Part shown: positions 1 to 8,938 of the stretch, piece after piece | Position numbering within the stretch: the first letter of the stretch is position 1 | How the letters are laid out: every line of letters begins with the position of its first letter | Position numbers and translations under genes: made by a program | Origin: SKZT01 sp964478625 | GTDB taxonomy: Bacteria; Desulfobacterota; Desulfobacteria; Desulfobacterales; SKZT01 | Direction of reading: 5' to 3' | Assembly: GCA_964478625.1 (NCBI GenBank) | Contig: CAYZJH010000097.1 | Span: 1 to 11,158 of the forward strand | DNA length: 11,158 bases | The notes under the pieces: generated by a model | What the model saw: only the letters and a program-made list of their open reading frames with translations | Database searches by the model: none | What the model was told of the DNA's origin: nothing

Positions 1-3000
1 GAAGTTTTGGGGCGAGCGATGGGTCGAGGGCGATGCGGATGTCCCAGCGGCAGAAAACACAGCCGACAAAATAGGAGAGCAAGTCCTCGACCTGCGCCTG
101 CTCTGAGAAATCGAGAACGAAATCAATGTCTTCATCGGTTTCCTGTTCACCGTTTTCCTCTTCTGCATTTTCCGCCAATACAGCAATTCCATGCTGACAC
201 TCAAGAGCCTCGACAACATCGCGTTCGATGCGCATCGCTGCTGTTTGGTCAAATCCATATGCCTCAGCAACGAGCCGCTCTCCCTCTTCGCCGAGAAGCG
301 TTTTAGGATCGAAAACAAGGGAGCGACCACGGTTTGAGAAGTCCTTTACCTTGATGGGAAGCAGAAACTCCTGGAAGGGCTCGTGGTTCATATAAGCTCG
401 TTGCCGCTGCTCAACCTGCTGCTGGATCAATCTTCGAAAAAAGCGCTTGGCATTATCTCGAAGTTCCGGCCAAGGCAGCTTTTTAAGATTTTCGACGAGG
501 AAATTTGGCCATTGGAATTTCTCACCATAGAATCGCATAAAAGCGGAAGCAATGCGGGACGCCGAGACCCCAAGGGTGTCGAAGTCCATTCCTTGCTCGG
601 GGAAGGCCATATAACGGCTCACTGAAGGGATACAGTTCCCCGGAATCACGTAGGGATAGAAGCGGGCCGCCCGCCGGGTCCAACTGAAGCCGGGTCGATA
701 GTAGTAAGCTATGTTCTGCGGGCGGGAACGGAGCTTGCCCTGGGCATCACGAAAATTTCGAAGCTGAGAACCATCTTGATACCAGACGATCTTCAAGGTT
801 ATTGGTGAATACCAAGGCTGCGAGGCACCTGATTTGACATGGAACGCCCAGCGCAGCGTCCCAGCTTTTCGGCGTTGCTGATAGGCAAGAACAATGGGGT
901 CATCGAGTCGGCAATTAGTTTCACCGTTGGTAGGGTAATAGACAAACTGAGTATCTTTTTCCGCCACCTCCCAAACAGCGCGGACAAAACGAGGATCGTC
1001 CCCAGTTTGCAGTCCAACACGCACTTCAGCCGCCTCGGGCTCGAATGTGGGCAATGCCGCGAAGCGGTCAAGATCATCCGACTTCGTCCAATATACGAAC
1101 GGTGCGCCTGCGAGCTTCCGGAATGTGTCTTGCCGCACAAGAAACAGGTGCGGTTCTGATGCAGCGGTATTGATGGCGGAAATGCAGCAGCCGACGACCG
1201 CCTGCCGATCCCGCTCGGCAATCGATCGGATAAAGGGTATGACCACCGTTGGGCGCGAACGTTCGAGAATATAGGCGGCTGCCTCGACCATTGCATCGTC
1301 CATAACGCCCTGTCCAAGATCTGCCACCGCGGTTAATGCCGCCTCAGCGAGGATTACCTTCTCCCGCCAGTCGGTAAAGCTGACAAGGTAAAAGCATGTC
1401 CGAGATGTGATCGCTCCGAGTCGCCCGTGATCTTCTAAACATAGGAGCCAGCGCTCGACGAAAGCGCCGAGGATGTCGTTATAACTGTCCGGGTAACCGG
1501 TTCGAGCATACGCTTTGTATTTTTTAGAAAAATCCCCAAACGGTGGATTCATCAACACCACATCATATCTTTTTCGGCACAGATTAATAAATGCAAATCC
1601 CCGGGCGGCATCTTCAGCAAACAAGCGGCGGTGCGCATTGCGACCATTTTCAGCCTGTTCCGAATATTTTTTCAGCGCATCCAGAATGCGGTCTTCTGCC
1701 TGTTCCCAAAAGGTTTCATCGGTAATGCCCGAAAGATCAAATTTCAATTGCTGTTGTTTGGGTTTTGGACCATTTTGGTCAGAAAACAGCAGAAGCTGTT
1801 CCGGTTTGGGGACACTCAACCACTGATGACGAGCCTTGGCCACCTCGTTCTTAATTTCTTCCTCGATCTTCAATAATGATCCTGCCTCGCCGGCAAGCTT
1901 CATCTTGTCAAATATCTCTTCCACAAGCTGCCCCAAAACACGGGGAAAAAGACCGGCGGTAAATTCTTTGAGCATATCCTTTTCACCGGGCATGGGTTCG
2001 GCGGTCACGATGTTCGACCGTTGAATACGGGGACGGTCGGCGGCTTTTATGTCAAGGCGCTGCCAAGAACGCTGGGCGCGCATCCACAAAGCCAGTGTTC
2101 CGATCTGGACCGCCCGGGAATCGATGTCGATGCCGTGAATATTGTGTTCGATGATCAACCGGGGCATGTCCATCAGAAAAGCATCTTTATCCCCATAAGT
2201 TTCCGTGAGGGGCAATAGCCCCGAAGAGCGGACAAAAGACTCTTTTCCAAGCAAAGATTCCAGTTCCCAGGCTTCTTCATAGATAATTTCATACAGGTCA
2301 AAGGCATAGATCCCAAAATGGAGTGACCCGCAGGCTGGGTCCAGCATTTTGATGTCGCGGGGATCCTTGAGTTGCCGGTGGGAAATGTAAACCGGCTGTT
2401 TAAGAAGTTCCTCCTGGCTCAGATCATCCCGGGAGATAGTTTCCGGGGCAGTTTCACCGGGTTTCAGAAATACTTCCACAGGACGGCGCACCAGGTATCG
2501 GCAGTAATCCTTAAGCCGGGTGTTTCCCTGACACATTTCGTACCAGATGCGGCCCAGGGTGTTATCGGTCAGGAATGCCACCACATAGCGCGGGGTGAAA
2601 AACTGGTTGCGCACCGCCAGTTCCCGGCTGTTTCGCGGAGCAGCGGATTCTTCCCGCATTTTCTTCCGTTCTTCGGCACTATTGAAATACTGATATATCC
2701 ATCCGATGGTTTCATCCTCGGCCCAGATACTTTCGATTTCCTGCCGGTTGAAAATTTCAAGAACCCCATCCAGCGCTTTTTTTCCAGGCCAGAGCAGAGA
2801 TGCCGGATCACGGCGGTCGAATAAAACGCGGATTTCGGTTCCCAACTCGTCAAACAGGCTTTCGATATAAAGCCGGTATCCTTTGTCCGGAAACACGGCC
2901 AGACCCGGTGCAAGCCCGCAAAACTCCTTAAAACCGGCGGATTGGTCTCCTTTTGAAACGCACTCCTGAACCAGGTCCCGGGCTTCCAGCATTTTTAATG

Positions 3001-3280
3001 CTGCAAGCCGGTTCAATGTGGTAAAACAAACTTCCCGAAGATAACCGGCCACCGCCCCGGCATCAGAAACACCCCCTGCTTTTTCATGGGCAATGGCTGC
3101 CGTGATTTTTTCACGGATAATCTTTTGTTTATCGGATAAGTGCTTTCCGGGAAACGGTGCCATATGCCCGTCGGGAAGAATATCAAAGGTTCCTTCCAGT
3201 TGCCCGGCAAATTCGGCCTCCAGCAGACGTCTGGCATCCTGGGTGGCTTTTTGAATCAGATTTCGGATTGATTTGTCCAT
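1..3280 (-). CDS. pglX: PglX, BREX adenine-specific DNA methyltransferase (3' end beyond window)
   Basis: This gene is predicted to transfer a methyl group from S-adenosylmethionine to N6 of adenine in the BREX recognition site, marking host DNA as self. The frame is open from the ATG at 3280 to the left edge, 1093 codons without a stop. Seen in order: a helical N-terminal region; NQFFTPRYV at about residue 225, typical of the start of N6-adenine MTase domains; SAM-binding motif I DPACGSLHF at residue 314; catalytic motif IV NPPF at residues 578-581; then a long C-terminal half that should hold target recognition, including SGASQPWYSP and, near the edge, CVFCRWDIRIA, which matches the end region of PglX proteins as I remember them. 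No other in-frame start codon lies between 3280 and the upstream stop at 3344-3346, so the start is well fixed. There is no strong Shine-Dalgarno. It lies about 35 bases after fic. Base composition is clearly richer in GC below about position 1500. A stand-alone type IIG-like methyltransferase is the alternative, but context favours PglX. Confidence 0.9.
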   Translation of the reverse strand, partial: MDKSIRNLIQKATQDARRLLEAEFAGQLEGTFDILPDGHMAPFPGKHLSDKQKIIREKITAAIAHEKAGGVSDAGAVAGYLREVCFTTLNRLAALKMLEARDLVQECVSKGDQSAGFKEFCGLAPGLAVFPDKGYRLYIESLFDELGTEIRVLFDRRDPASLLWPGKKALDGVLEIFNRQEIESIWAEDETIGWIYQYFNSAEERKKMREESAAPRNSRELAVRNQFFTPRYVVAFLTDNTLGRIWYEMCQGNTRLKDYCRYLVRRPVEVFLKPGETAPETISRDDLSQEELLKQPVYISHRQLKDPRDIKMLDPACGSLHFGIYAFDLYEIIYEEAWELESLLGKESFVRSSGLLPLTETYGDKDAFLMDMPRLIIEHNIHGIDIDSRAVQIGTLALWMRAQRSWQRLDIKAADRPRIQRSNIVTAEPMPGEKDMLKEFTAGLFPRVLGQLVEEIFDKMKLAGEAGSLLKIEEEIKNEVAKARHQWLSVPKPEQLLLFSDQNGPKPKQQQLKFDLSGITDETFWEQAEDRILDALKKYSEQAENGRNAHRRLFAEDAARGFAFINLCRKRYDVVLMNPPFGDFSKKYKAYARTGYPDSYNDILGAFVERWLLCLEDHGRLGAITSRTCFYLVSFTDWREKVILAEAALTAVADLGQGVMDDAMVEAAAYILERSRPTVVIPFIRSIAERDRQAVVGCCISAINTAASEPHLFLVRQDTFRKLAGAPFVYWTKSDDLDRFAALPTFEPEAAEVRVGLQTGDDPRFVRAVWEVAEKDTQFVYYPTNGETNCRLDDPIVLAYQQRRKAGTLRWAFHVKSGASQPWYSPITLKIVWYQDGSQLRNFRDAQGKLRSRPQNIAYYYRPGFSWTRRAARFYPYVIPGNCIPSVSRYMAFPEQGMDFDTLGVSASRIASAFMRFYGEKFQWPNFLVENLKKLPWPELRDNAKRFFRRLIQQQVEQRQRAYMNHEPFQEFLLPIKVKDFSNRGRSLVFDPKTLLGEEGERLVAEAYGFDQTAAMRIERDVVEALECQHGIAVLAENAEEENGEQETDEDIDFVLDFSEQAQVEDLLSYFVGCVFCRWDIRIALDPSLAPKL

Positions 3281-3281
3281 T

Positions 3282-3310
3282 TTGTATTTACCGGGCTTGT
3301 ATTTACCGGG
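3282..3310. repeat. 15-bp tandem repeat just before pglX
   Basis: Two identical 14-base units, TTGTATTTACCGGG on the plus strand (3282-3295 and 3297-3310), are separated by one base, giving a period of 15. They fill almost the whole gap between the fic stop and the pglX start. On the transcript they read as two CCCGGTAAATACAA units directly ahead of the pglX ATG, in the place where a ribosome binding site would be expected. The unit is a multiple of three and adds no start or stop codon. Confidence 0.85.
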
Positions 3311-3315
3311 TTTCT

Positions 3316-4518
3316 TTATTCTGCACTGTTGCCGGACCGGTTTTCATCGGAATAATCCGGCATTGTTTGCTGATGGAATAAATTAATATATTTGTCATAC
3401 CGGAATAATCGATATCTTTGTTTTCCGGTTATTTCATTGATAATTCCAGCTTCCGCCATCTGTTGGATTATGGTGGAAGCGGTGTTGTATGAGACATCCA
3501 TGACCGTTTGAGCAGATTTTATTGAAACTATGGGTTTGTGAAATAAATGATCCAGCAATTTTAAAGCGTTGGCACTCATTCCACCCATTTGAAATACAAC
3601 ATCGCGATGATCATCCCGAAGCTTTAAAATTGCCCGGGCGGTTTCAGTGGCTGTCTGACTTGCTGAATAAATTCCCTTAAGAAAAAACTTCAGCCATTGT
3701 TCCCAATTTCCTTCATTACGAACCCTCATCAGCCGTTCATAATATTCCAGGCGATGCATTTTTAAAAAAAGGCTCAGGTAGAGTAATGGTCTGTGGAGAA
3801 TATTGCGTTCGCAGAGGAGAAACGTGATCAGCAATCGGCCTATACGTCCGTTTCCATCCAGAAATGGATGGATCGTTTCAAATTGTGCATGGGCAAGTCC
3901 GCAGTGAATCAAAACAGGTAGAGACTCTTTATCGTGAAGAAATTTTTCAAAGTTATCCAGGGCTTTGAGCATTTCATGAGGTGGCGGCGGAACAAATTCA
4001 GCCTGATTTAAACTACAGCCTGATGGTCCGATCCAGTTCTGGGATTTTCTGAACTCACCGGGAGTTCGCTCCCCACCCCGGACATTTTTTAACAATTCGG
4101 CATGAATTTCTCTGACCAAACGGAGACTCAAAGGAAGTTTTCTCAGTCGGTCAATCCCATAATTCATGGCTCTTATATAATTCATTACCTCCGCAACATC
4201 TTCGGGCCTGCCTTGTTTTAAAGCCTCCGCCTCATGCTCCAGGACATCTTCAAGTGTGCTTTGGGTACCTTCAATTTGAGAACTGTAAACGGCCTCCTGT
4301 TTAACGTACATGGCCACAAACAAATCCGGGTTGGGTAACACGGTAGCTACACCATCCAGACGTCCAAGAGCCCTGTCGGCATCCGATAAAAGGCGTGTCA
4401 ATTCACGATCCATCAATACAGAAGGGGTCGGAGGCAAGTTTTCGGGAATAAAAGCGGAATATCCTGTTGGCTGTTTAATATAAACTCCCGCCCGGTTTTT
4501 AAATTTCTGTTTCTGCAT
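3316..4518 (-). CDS. Fic family protein, predicted AMP-transferase with self-inhibitory motif and C-terminal winged helix
   Basis: A 400-residue Fic-domain protein. Fic enzymes usually move AMP from ATP onto a hydroxyl side chain of a target protein. The complete catalytic motif HPFLDGNGRIGR is at residues 217-228, with the key His217, Asp221, Asn223 and Arg228 all present. Upstream, SSQIEG at residues 79-84 fits the inhibitory [S/T]xxxE[G/N] helix motif that sits N-terminal in class II Fic proteins, so the enzyme is probably held inactive by its own glutamate. GGERTPGEFR near residues 148-157 matches the substrate flap region. The last 100 residues (about 315-380) look like a winged helix-turn-helix, as in many chromosomal Fic proteins, which suggests DNA binding or autoregulation. 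It is not one of the canonical BREX genes, yet it lies between brxC and pglX on the same strand. The 140-base gap before it is very AT rich and carries a perfect inverted repeat. The gene itself looks lower in GC than brxC, which hints at separate acquisition. Confidence 0.93.
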   Translation of the reverse strand: MQKQKFKNRAGVYIKQPTGYSAFIPENLPPTPSVLMDRELTRLLSDADRALGRLDGVATVLPNPDLFVAMYVKQEAVYSSQIEGTQSTLEDVLEHEAEALKQGRPEDVAEVMNYIRAMNYGIDRLRKLPLSLRLVREIHAELLKNVRGGERTPGEFRKSQNWIGPSGCSLNQAEFVPPPPHEMLKALDNFEKFLHDKESLPVLIHCGLAHAQFETIHPFLDGNGRIGRLLITFLLCERNILHRPLLYLSLFLKMHRLEYYERLMRVRNEGNWEQWLKFFLKGIYSASQTATETARAILKLRDDHRDVVFQMGGMSANALKLLDHLFHKPIVSIKSAQTVMDVSYNTASTIIQQMAEAGIINEITGKQRYRLFRYDKYINLFHQQTMPDYSDENRSGNSAE

Positions 4519-4555
4519 TTGATTTCAGTCCATGACAATTAGAAGACTTTTTTAC

Positions 4556-4595
4556 TTTTTAATTTCAAAAAGTGGCCGTTTTTTGAAATTAAAAA
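4556..4595. promoter_or_regulatory. Perfect 16-bp inverted repeat upstream of fic (operator or attenuator candidate)
   Basis: Left arm TTTTTAATTTCAAAAA (4556-4571) is matched exactly by its reverse complement at 4580-4595, with the 8-base loop GTGGCCGT between them. It lies 38 bases before the fic start and about 60 bases after the brxC stop. Being AT rich and lacking a GC stem with a clean U-tract, it is a poor intrinsic terminator. A dimeric DNA-binding protein site, possibly for the winged helix of Fic itself, or an mRNA hairpin separating brxC from fic, are the likely readings. The surrounding gap 4519-4658 contains no gene; -35-like TTGAAA elements are present but not paired with a convincing -10. 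Confidence 0.6.
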
Positions 4596-4658
4596 CAGGT
4601 TCATTCCTCTTATTTCAATTTGCTTAAATAAAAATGATATGGTCATAAATTTAAAAAA

Positions 4659-7600
4659 TTATTGGATAAGCACTTTTTTCCCGGCCCCGATGTACCGTTC
4701 GCATTCCTCGCGTAAACCTGAAAGGGCCGCATCCAGTTGTTCCTCTGTTTCGATGCCTCCTAGAAAGTACTCCGCCACATTGACCCGGACAACCCGGGTG
4801 CCGTCCAATAACCGCATCATTTCTTCCACGGTCTTGTTGAACCGGCTGGTAACCGCATCGATATCGGCCCGCAACTGTGAAATCCCCATGGACAAATCCG
4901 GATCCATGGTAACATAAGGTTCAAGGGGGTCCCGGATCACTTTTTGCTGCTCTTGAGAAAGTTTTTCATAGCCCGGTGTCTTTTCCAGTTTTTCAAGGGC
5001 ATCGGCATAGCAATTTTTTCTTGAAGTGGCTGCTTCATGAAACCGGCTTTGAAATTCTTTTTCAAGGTCCCGAGAAAGCTGGTCAATGGCGGGCAGTTCC
5101 CGGAAAAAGGTTTCACGGGCAAGAAGGTCCATCAGCTTTTCCGCCTTTTCAGTAAAAGATGGTTCCAAATCCGGTTCTTTGGCAAGAAAAGGCCACATGT
5201 TGGTGATCACTTTCCCGGCACGTTTTAAGTCAGCACGGGCTGGTTCCGTGAGGTGCCGGGTCAGTTCAGCCGCCCTTTTGACGGCTTCTTTTAATTCCTT
5301 GCACTGGCTGTTGAATAACAGGATCGTCTGTTCTTCGCTGCCGGTACGAACAGCCCGTATCATATCGACGGCATCCGCCAGTATTTCAGATCCCGGCAGT
5401 GCATGGGTCACAAGAACATGGTATTGATCCTGTACCTCCTTTTCACGTTCACCGGTCTTTAAACGAATAGTTTCCGCAACCACGGACTGGTTAAGATCCG
5501 GAATCTCTCNNNNNNNNNNNNNNNNNNNNNNNNNNNNNNNNNNNNNNNNNNNNNNNNNNNNNNNNNNNNNNNNNNNNNNNNNNNNNNNNNNNNNNNNNNN
5601 NNNNNNNNNGTCTTTAAACGAATAGTTTCCGCAACCACGGACTGGTTAAGATCCGGAATCTCTCCGCCGAAAACATCTTTAACGTTTTCATTGGCCTTTA
5701 GAAGCTCGGTAAAATCAATCCCCACCTTGGGGTGAAAAGATGCCTGGCGAAACAAATTGTTATTGGAAAACGTGTTTTTGGCATCCACGCTCAGAGCGGA
5801 TTCGATTAATCCGCCTTTGCTGGTGGCTGCAATGGCCCCTGCCCGAAGAAGACAAACGGTAAAAAGTCTGACCGTATCAAATTCCCAGCCGAATGGTTCT
5901 TTGGAGAACTCTGTTTCCAGATATTTGCCGCCTGCGTTTTCACCGTAATCCGTGCGATTTTTTATCCTGGCAAAGACTTCGGACAAGGGATTTTGTTCCG
6001 TGTTGAAAACAACCTGTCCTCCTTCATCTCTAAGCAAGTGCAAAGATGAAAAGACCGGTGTCAGGCCCCGAAGGTTTTCCGTGGTCATCAAACTGTCCAG
6101 ATCCTGTTTTCTGATGCGGGCAGCAGCTTCCCCAAACCGGTGAAATACCTCCGGAAGTGCACTGGCCATAATGGATTCCACCGCTTTTTTAACACTGTCC
6201 ACTCCGGTTTGCGGGCTTCGGTCATTGCCGCGGAAAAAGACGGCACCGGATAAACAGGCCTGTCTGAGTAAGCGCTTGAGTTCATCTTCATGGCGGCGCA
6301 AACGAATTTTTTCTTCCGCCACCAAAGCACTTTCATCCCTGGTCTGGGGTCCCCGCCCTTTTTTTGAAAGCATTTCTTTGGAACGGAAAATCTCGACAGT
6401 TTCCCTATCGATGGCATCATCGACCGGGACGGTCCAAAAAATACCGTTGGTTTCATTCTGGCTTCGCTTACGCATCTCGGAGGTCTGATTTTCAAATTCC
6501 TTCCCGGTTTCCGCCAGGGCCAGATGAACCATGATATCCCCGTCGCTGATATGTCGGCCGTTCAGGGTAAGGCCGGCTTTGAACAGTTTTGTGCCCTGAA
6601 GCTCATGAGAAGGTTGCGGCTGCCAGAAACCATGAACAATATCTCCATGAATCCGGCTGATATCTCCAAATTTCGGGTTGGGCAAACCCAGGCGTATCCG
6701 CTCCCAATCGTCTTCCGCCGGTGTCGGTATCCGGTACCCGTCATCTCCTTCACGCACCTTATGGGCGCTTTTTAAGGCCTCCAGGGCCTCCCGCACTTCA
6801 GCAATCCTGGAATCCCCATCCACGGACTCATGCAATGTGGCGGCAATATTTTCGGCGGTACGGTGCACACTTTTGACAAACTGTAACAGACAAATTGCCT
6901 TGGCTACAGGCTGGGCAAGGGGATGGGACACTTCTTTTCTGATATTTGCAATTTTGCCGCGGATTTCGCTGGAAATATTGCCGGCAACAAGGTCATATAT
7001 CTGATCGATTCTGGCCAGAGTTCCAACGGGTTTGTCGGCAAGACTGGTTTCCGGATGGATCAGAAGCTGCTGGGCCAATTTGATAATGGTGCGGTTGGCG
7101 CCGCCCACATGACGTGCAGCCCCACCCTGGGTCCGGAGTCCTGATACGATTTGAATAATAAGGTCGATCTGATAGGGAAGCATCGGGTAAAGGTCTGTAA
7201 AAGTCTCCGTGGAAAGTTCCGGCAGTTTGATATCGGCCGTCATGCGGGTGTTTTCCCTAAGCCTGCCCCGATGGGCTGAAAAAAGTTCACGCAAAATTTT
7301 TTGTGCCGGTGCATTCTTGGATAAAATCCGTTTACTGGTGACTTCTGAAATGTCAGAGGGCTCCAGATGGATTTGCAGAGGAAACCGGTCCATGAGACGG
7401 GCCAGTTCCACCCTTCTGTCATCAAGTCCTCCCACCAGTTCATTCAACTGCTCCTGAGAGGTAACCACAATCCAAATTTTACCCCGGCCCACACGCCCCA
7501 CACTTTGCACCAGTCCTGCCAGATCCAGCATTTTCTGGATATCGCGGGCGACAAATTGCCCGACCTCGTCAATCACAAATACCAGACTTTTACCGGGTTT

Positions 7601-8347
7601 CCGCCTTTCCATGAGCAATTTGCAGCGTTCGGCCAGCAGGTTAGGGGTGATATCCGCCCGGTTTTTTGCCCCCTGGCTCCACGAATCCGGCGTGGCGTAG
7701 GTTTCAGGATCCATTTCATGCATGATCCTGCCTGCCCATCCGATGGCAAAGACAACTTTTCCTTTTTCCCGGTCCCAATCTCTGCTGTAAAGCTTGTTAA
7801 AAGTCTTTTTGAACAACTCCAGCTTGCCTTCTTCCTCCAGTGTGATTTCCAACTCGGCAAGATCCAAATCTTTGGCATATCCGAGGCTTTCGAGAAAAAG
7901 ACGGTATGTGATTTCCGTAAGGGTCTGATTGCCAGAGCGAATCCCACGGTCTGTGGAAATGTCAAAAATGACAGCTTTGGTGGGAATGTGTTCGGAGATG
8001 TTTGAAAGCAGCACCTGTATTTCTTCATTTCCGGTTTGCTTTCCAAATAACGATGCGGCACTTTCACCTTTCAGGGTATGATTTTCAATAGTCAGGCCAA
8101 GATTTTTGGCAAAACTTGATTTTCCGGATCCGAAAAACCCGGATACCCAGACCCCGACACCTTCATGAGGCTTTTGAGGTGTTTCCCAATAGCGATTGAA
8201 AATGGTGCTGTAATGTTTGCAAATCGAATCGGTGGCCACATATTCCCTGATTTCATCACGAACAATATCATCATCGGTCTGGTCCACCTTGATGACTTCT
8301 TCGATATGCCGGTCGATTTTATTGGCAAACAATTCCTTGATGTGCAT
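4659..8347 (-). CDS. brxC: BrxC, BREX P-loop ATPase (contains an assembly gap; reconstructs to 1177 residues)
   Basis: BrxC is the large P-loop NTPase found in every BREX system, probably acting with the methyltransferase and PglZ in recognising or blocking phage DNA. The N-terminal part shows Walker A GFFGSGKS at residues 70-77 and Walker B LVFVIDE at residues 255-261, followed by IWIVVTSQEQ, which fits a sensor strand of an AAA-like fold. The remainder is a long, charged, largely helical region ending in GAGKKVLIQ. The start at 8347 has a good ribosome binding site, AGGTGG at 8359-8354, six bases upstream. A 100-N gap at 5510-5609 between two identical 55-bp copies breaks the reading frame as written. 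Removing the Ns and one copy joins the two parts in frame as 3534 bases, 1178 codons including the TAA at 4659-4661, close to the usual BrxC size of about 1200. Reading the sequence literally would give a false 962-residue protein with a wrong tail and a separate 274-residue C-terminal fragment. The PglY of other BREX types is the related alternative. Confidence 0.92.
5455..5509. repeat. Left copy of duplicated 55-bp contig end
   Basis: This stretch inside brxC is identical to 5610-5664 and directly abuts the N-run. Both copies encode the same BrxC peptide around SVVAETIRLK. The duplication is best read as a contig-end overlap and not as a biological repeat. Confidence 0.9.
5510..5609. other. 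Scaffold gap of exactly 100 N
   Basis: A run of 100 undefined bases, the conventional filler for a gap of unknown size. The identical 55-bp flanks and the in-frame join after collapse indicate that no sequence is actually missing. Confidence 0.97.
5610..5664. repeat. Right copy of duplicated 55-bp contig end
   Basis: Identical to 5455-5509 over its whole length and beginning on the first base after the Ns. The match stops at the start of the Ns on one side and at 5664/5665 on the other, as expected if the left contig simply ends within shared sequence. Confidence 0.9.
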
Positions 8348-8359
8348 CGTCTTCCACCT
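8348..8359 (-). promoter_or_regulatory. Ribosome binding site of brxC
   Basis: On the minus strand AGGTGG (8359-8354) precedes the ATG at 8347 by six bases, the clearest Shine-Dalgarno in the operon. It occupies nearly all of the short brxB-brxC gap and decides the brxC start. Confidence 0.75.
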
Positions 8360-8938
8360 TTAAAAAATTTTGGGCCTGTAGTTATGTTCCGCATCCAGAA
8401 TGCCCATGAAACGTAAACCCGCAGCACCATCCATTTCTCCGGGATAAAACAAAACAGCAGGAACCTGAACGGTGCCCATCATTTGTTCCAGCAGGGATGA
8501 CGTGCGGTAAAAAGGGAAAAGAGCACCTGCCCGAACGATAAAGACAATATCACGGGTCGGATCACAAGAGGAGGGCATCTGCTTCAGAACCAGTCGATCC
8601 AGTGGCTGGTAGTCACTGAGAATGTTATGGATCGTTTCGATAACCTTATTGGTTCCCAATGAAAATTCCAGCTCTGAAATTTCTTTAATGGTGATTGACT
8701 CGGCCTCCAGGGATGTTTCCAGGCAGCGGGCCAAAGAAATCCGGGTGATCTTTTTTCCGGCCTGTTCCAGCCTGGTTTGAAGCAGGGTGATTTCGGCTCT
8801 AACTGAAAATTCGTCTTCCGGCGGATAGCGAAAAATAGCATAAGGCATGTTGTTGTAAGCACTTATTTTGGGTCGTGGATCAGACAGTTTTAACACCGGT
8901 TCCAGGCCATTGATCAGCCTTTGTTTCCATTGGCTCAT
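8360..8938 (-). CDS. brxB: BrxB, BREX core protein of the DUF1788 family
   Basis: A 192-residue soluble protein matching BrxB (DUF1788), a core component of most BREX systems with no well-defined biochemical activity. The family signature lies in the C-terminal third: FIVRAGALFPFYRTSSLLEQ at about residues 133-152, then VPAVLFYPGEMDG at 159-171, then GLRFMGILDAEHNYRP at 174-189. The N-terminal half is mixed charged helix without recognisable motifs. Its ATG overlaps the brxA stop codon in an ATGA arrangement, and AAGGGAA inside the end of brxA can serve as ribosome binding site, so its translation is probably coupled to brxA. brxC begins 12 bases later. The length is normal for the family and no defect is seen. 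Confidence 0.88.
   Translation of the reverse strand: MSQWKQRLINGLEPVLKLSDPRPKISAYNNMPYAIFRYPPEDEFSVRAEITLLQTRLEQAGKKITRISLARCLETSLEAESITIKEISELEFSLGTNKVIETIHNILSDYQPLDRLVLKQMPSSCDPTRDIVFIVRAGALFPFYRTSSLLEQMMGTVQVPAVLFYPGEMDGAAGLRFMGILDAEHNYRPKIF

Noticed and set aside
2372..2824. A 150-residue plus-strand frame
   Set aside because: It is antisense to the conserved methyltransferase domain of pglX, whose motifs are clear on the minus strand.
4556..4595. Intrinsic terminator after brxC
   Set aside because: The stem is nearly all A/T and is not followed by a clean U-tract distinct from the stem, so strong termination is unlikely; an operator or weak attenuator fits better.
4601..4637. A second inverted repeat (TCATT/AATGA with TTATTT/AAATAA)
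   Set aside because: The arms are short, AT rich and interrupted, at a level expected by chance in this composition.
4659..5483. A separate 274-residue gene starting at a GTG
   Set aside because: It is the C-terminal part of BrxC; its apparent start lies inside the duplicated contig end and its protein joins the upstream part in frame.
5455..5664. A biological direct repeat or insertion scar in brxC
   Set aside because: The copies end exactly at the N-run and collapse to an intact frame, which fits unmerged contig ends better.
7367..8005. A 212-residue plus-strand frame
   Set aside because: It is antisense to the ATPase domain of brxC, including the Walker B region, and has no features of its own.
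5459..8347. A 962-residue version of BrxC ending in a short different tail
   Set aside because: The tail arises from reading through 100 Ns and the duplicated 55 bp out of frame; the true C-terminus continues at 5454-4659.
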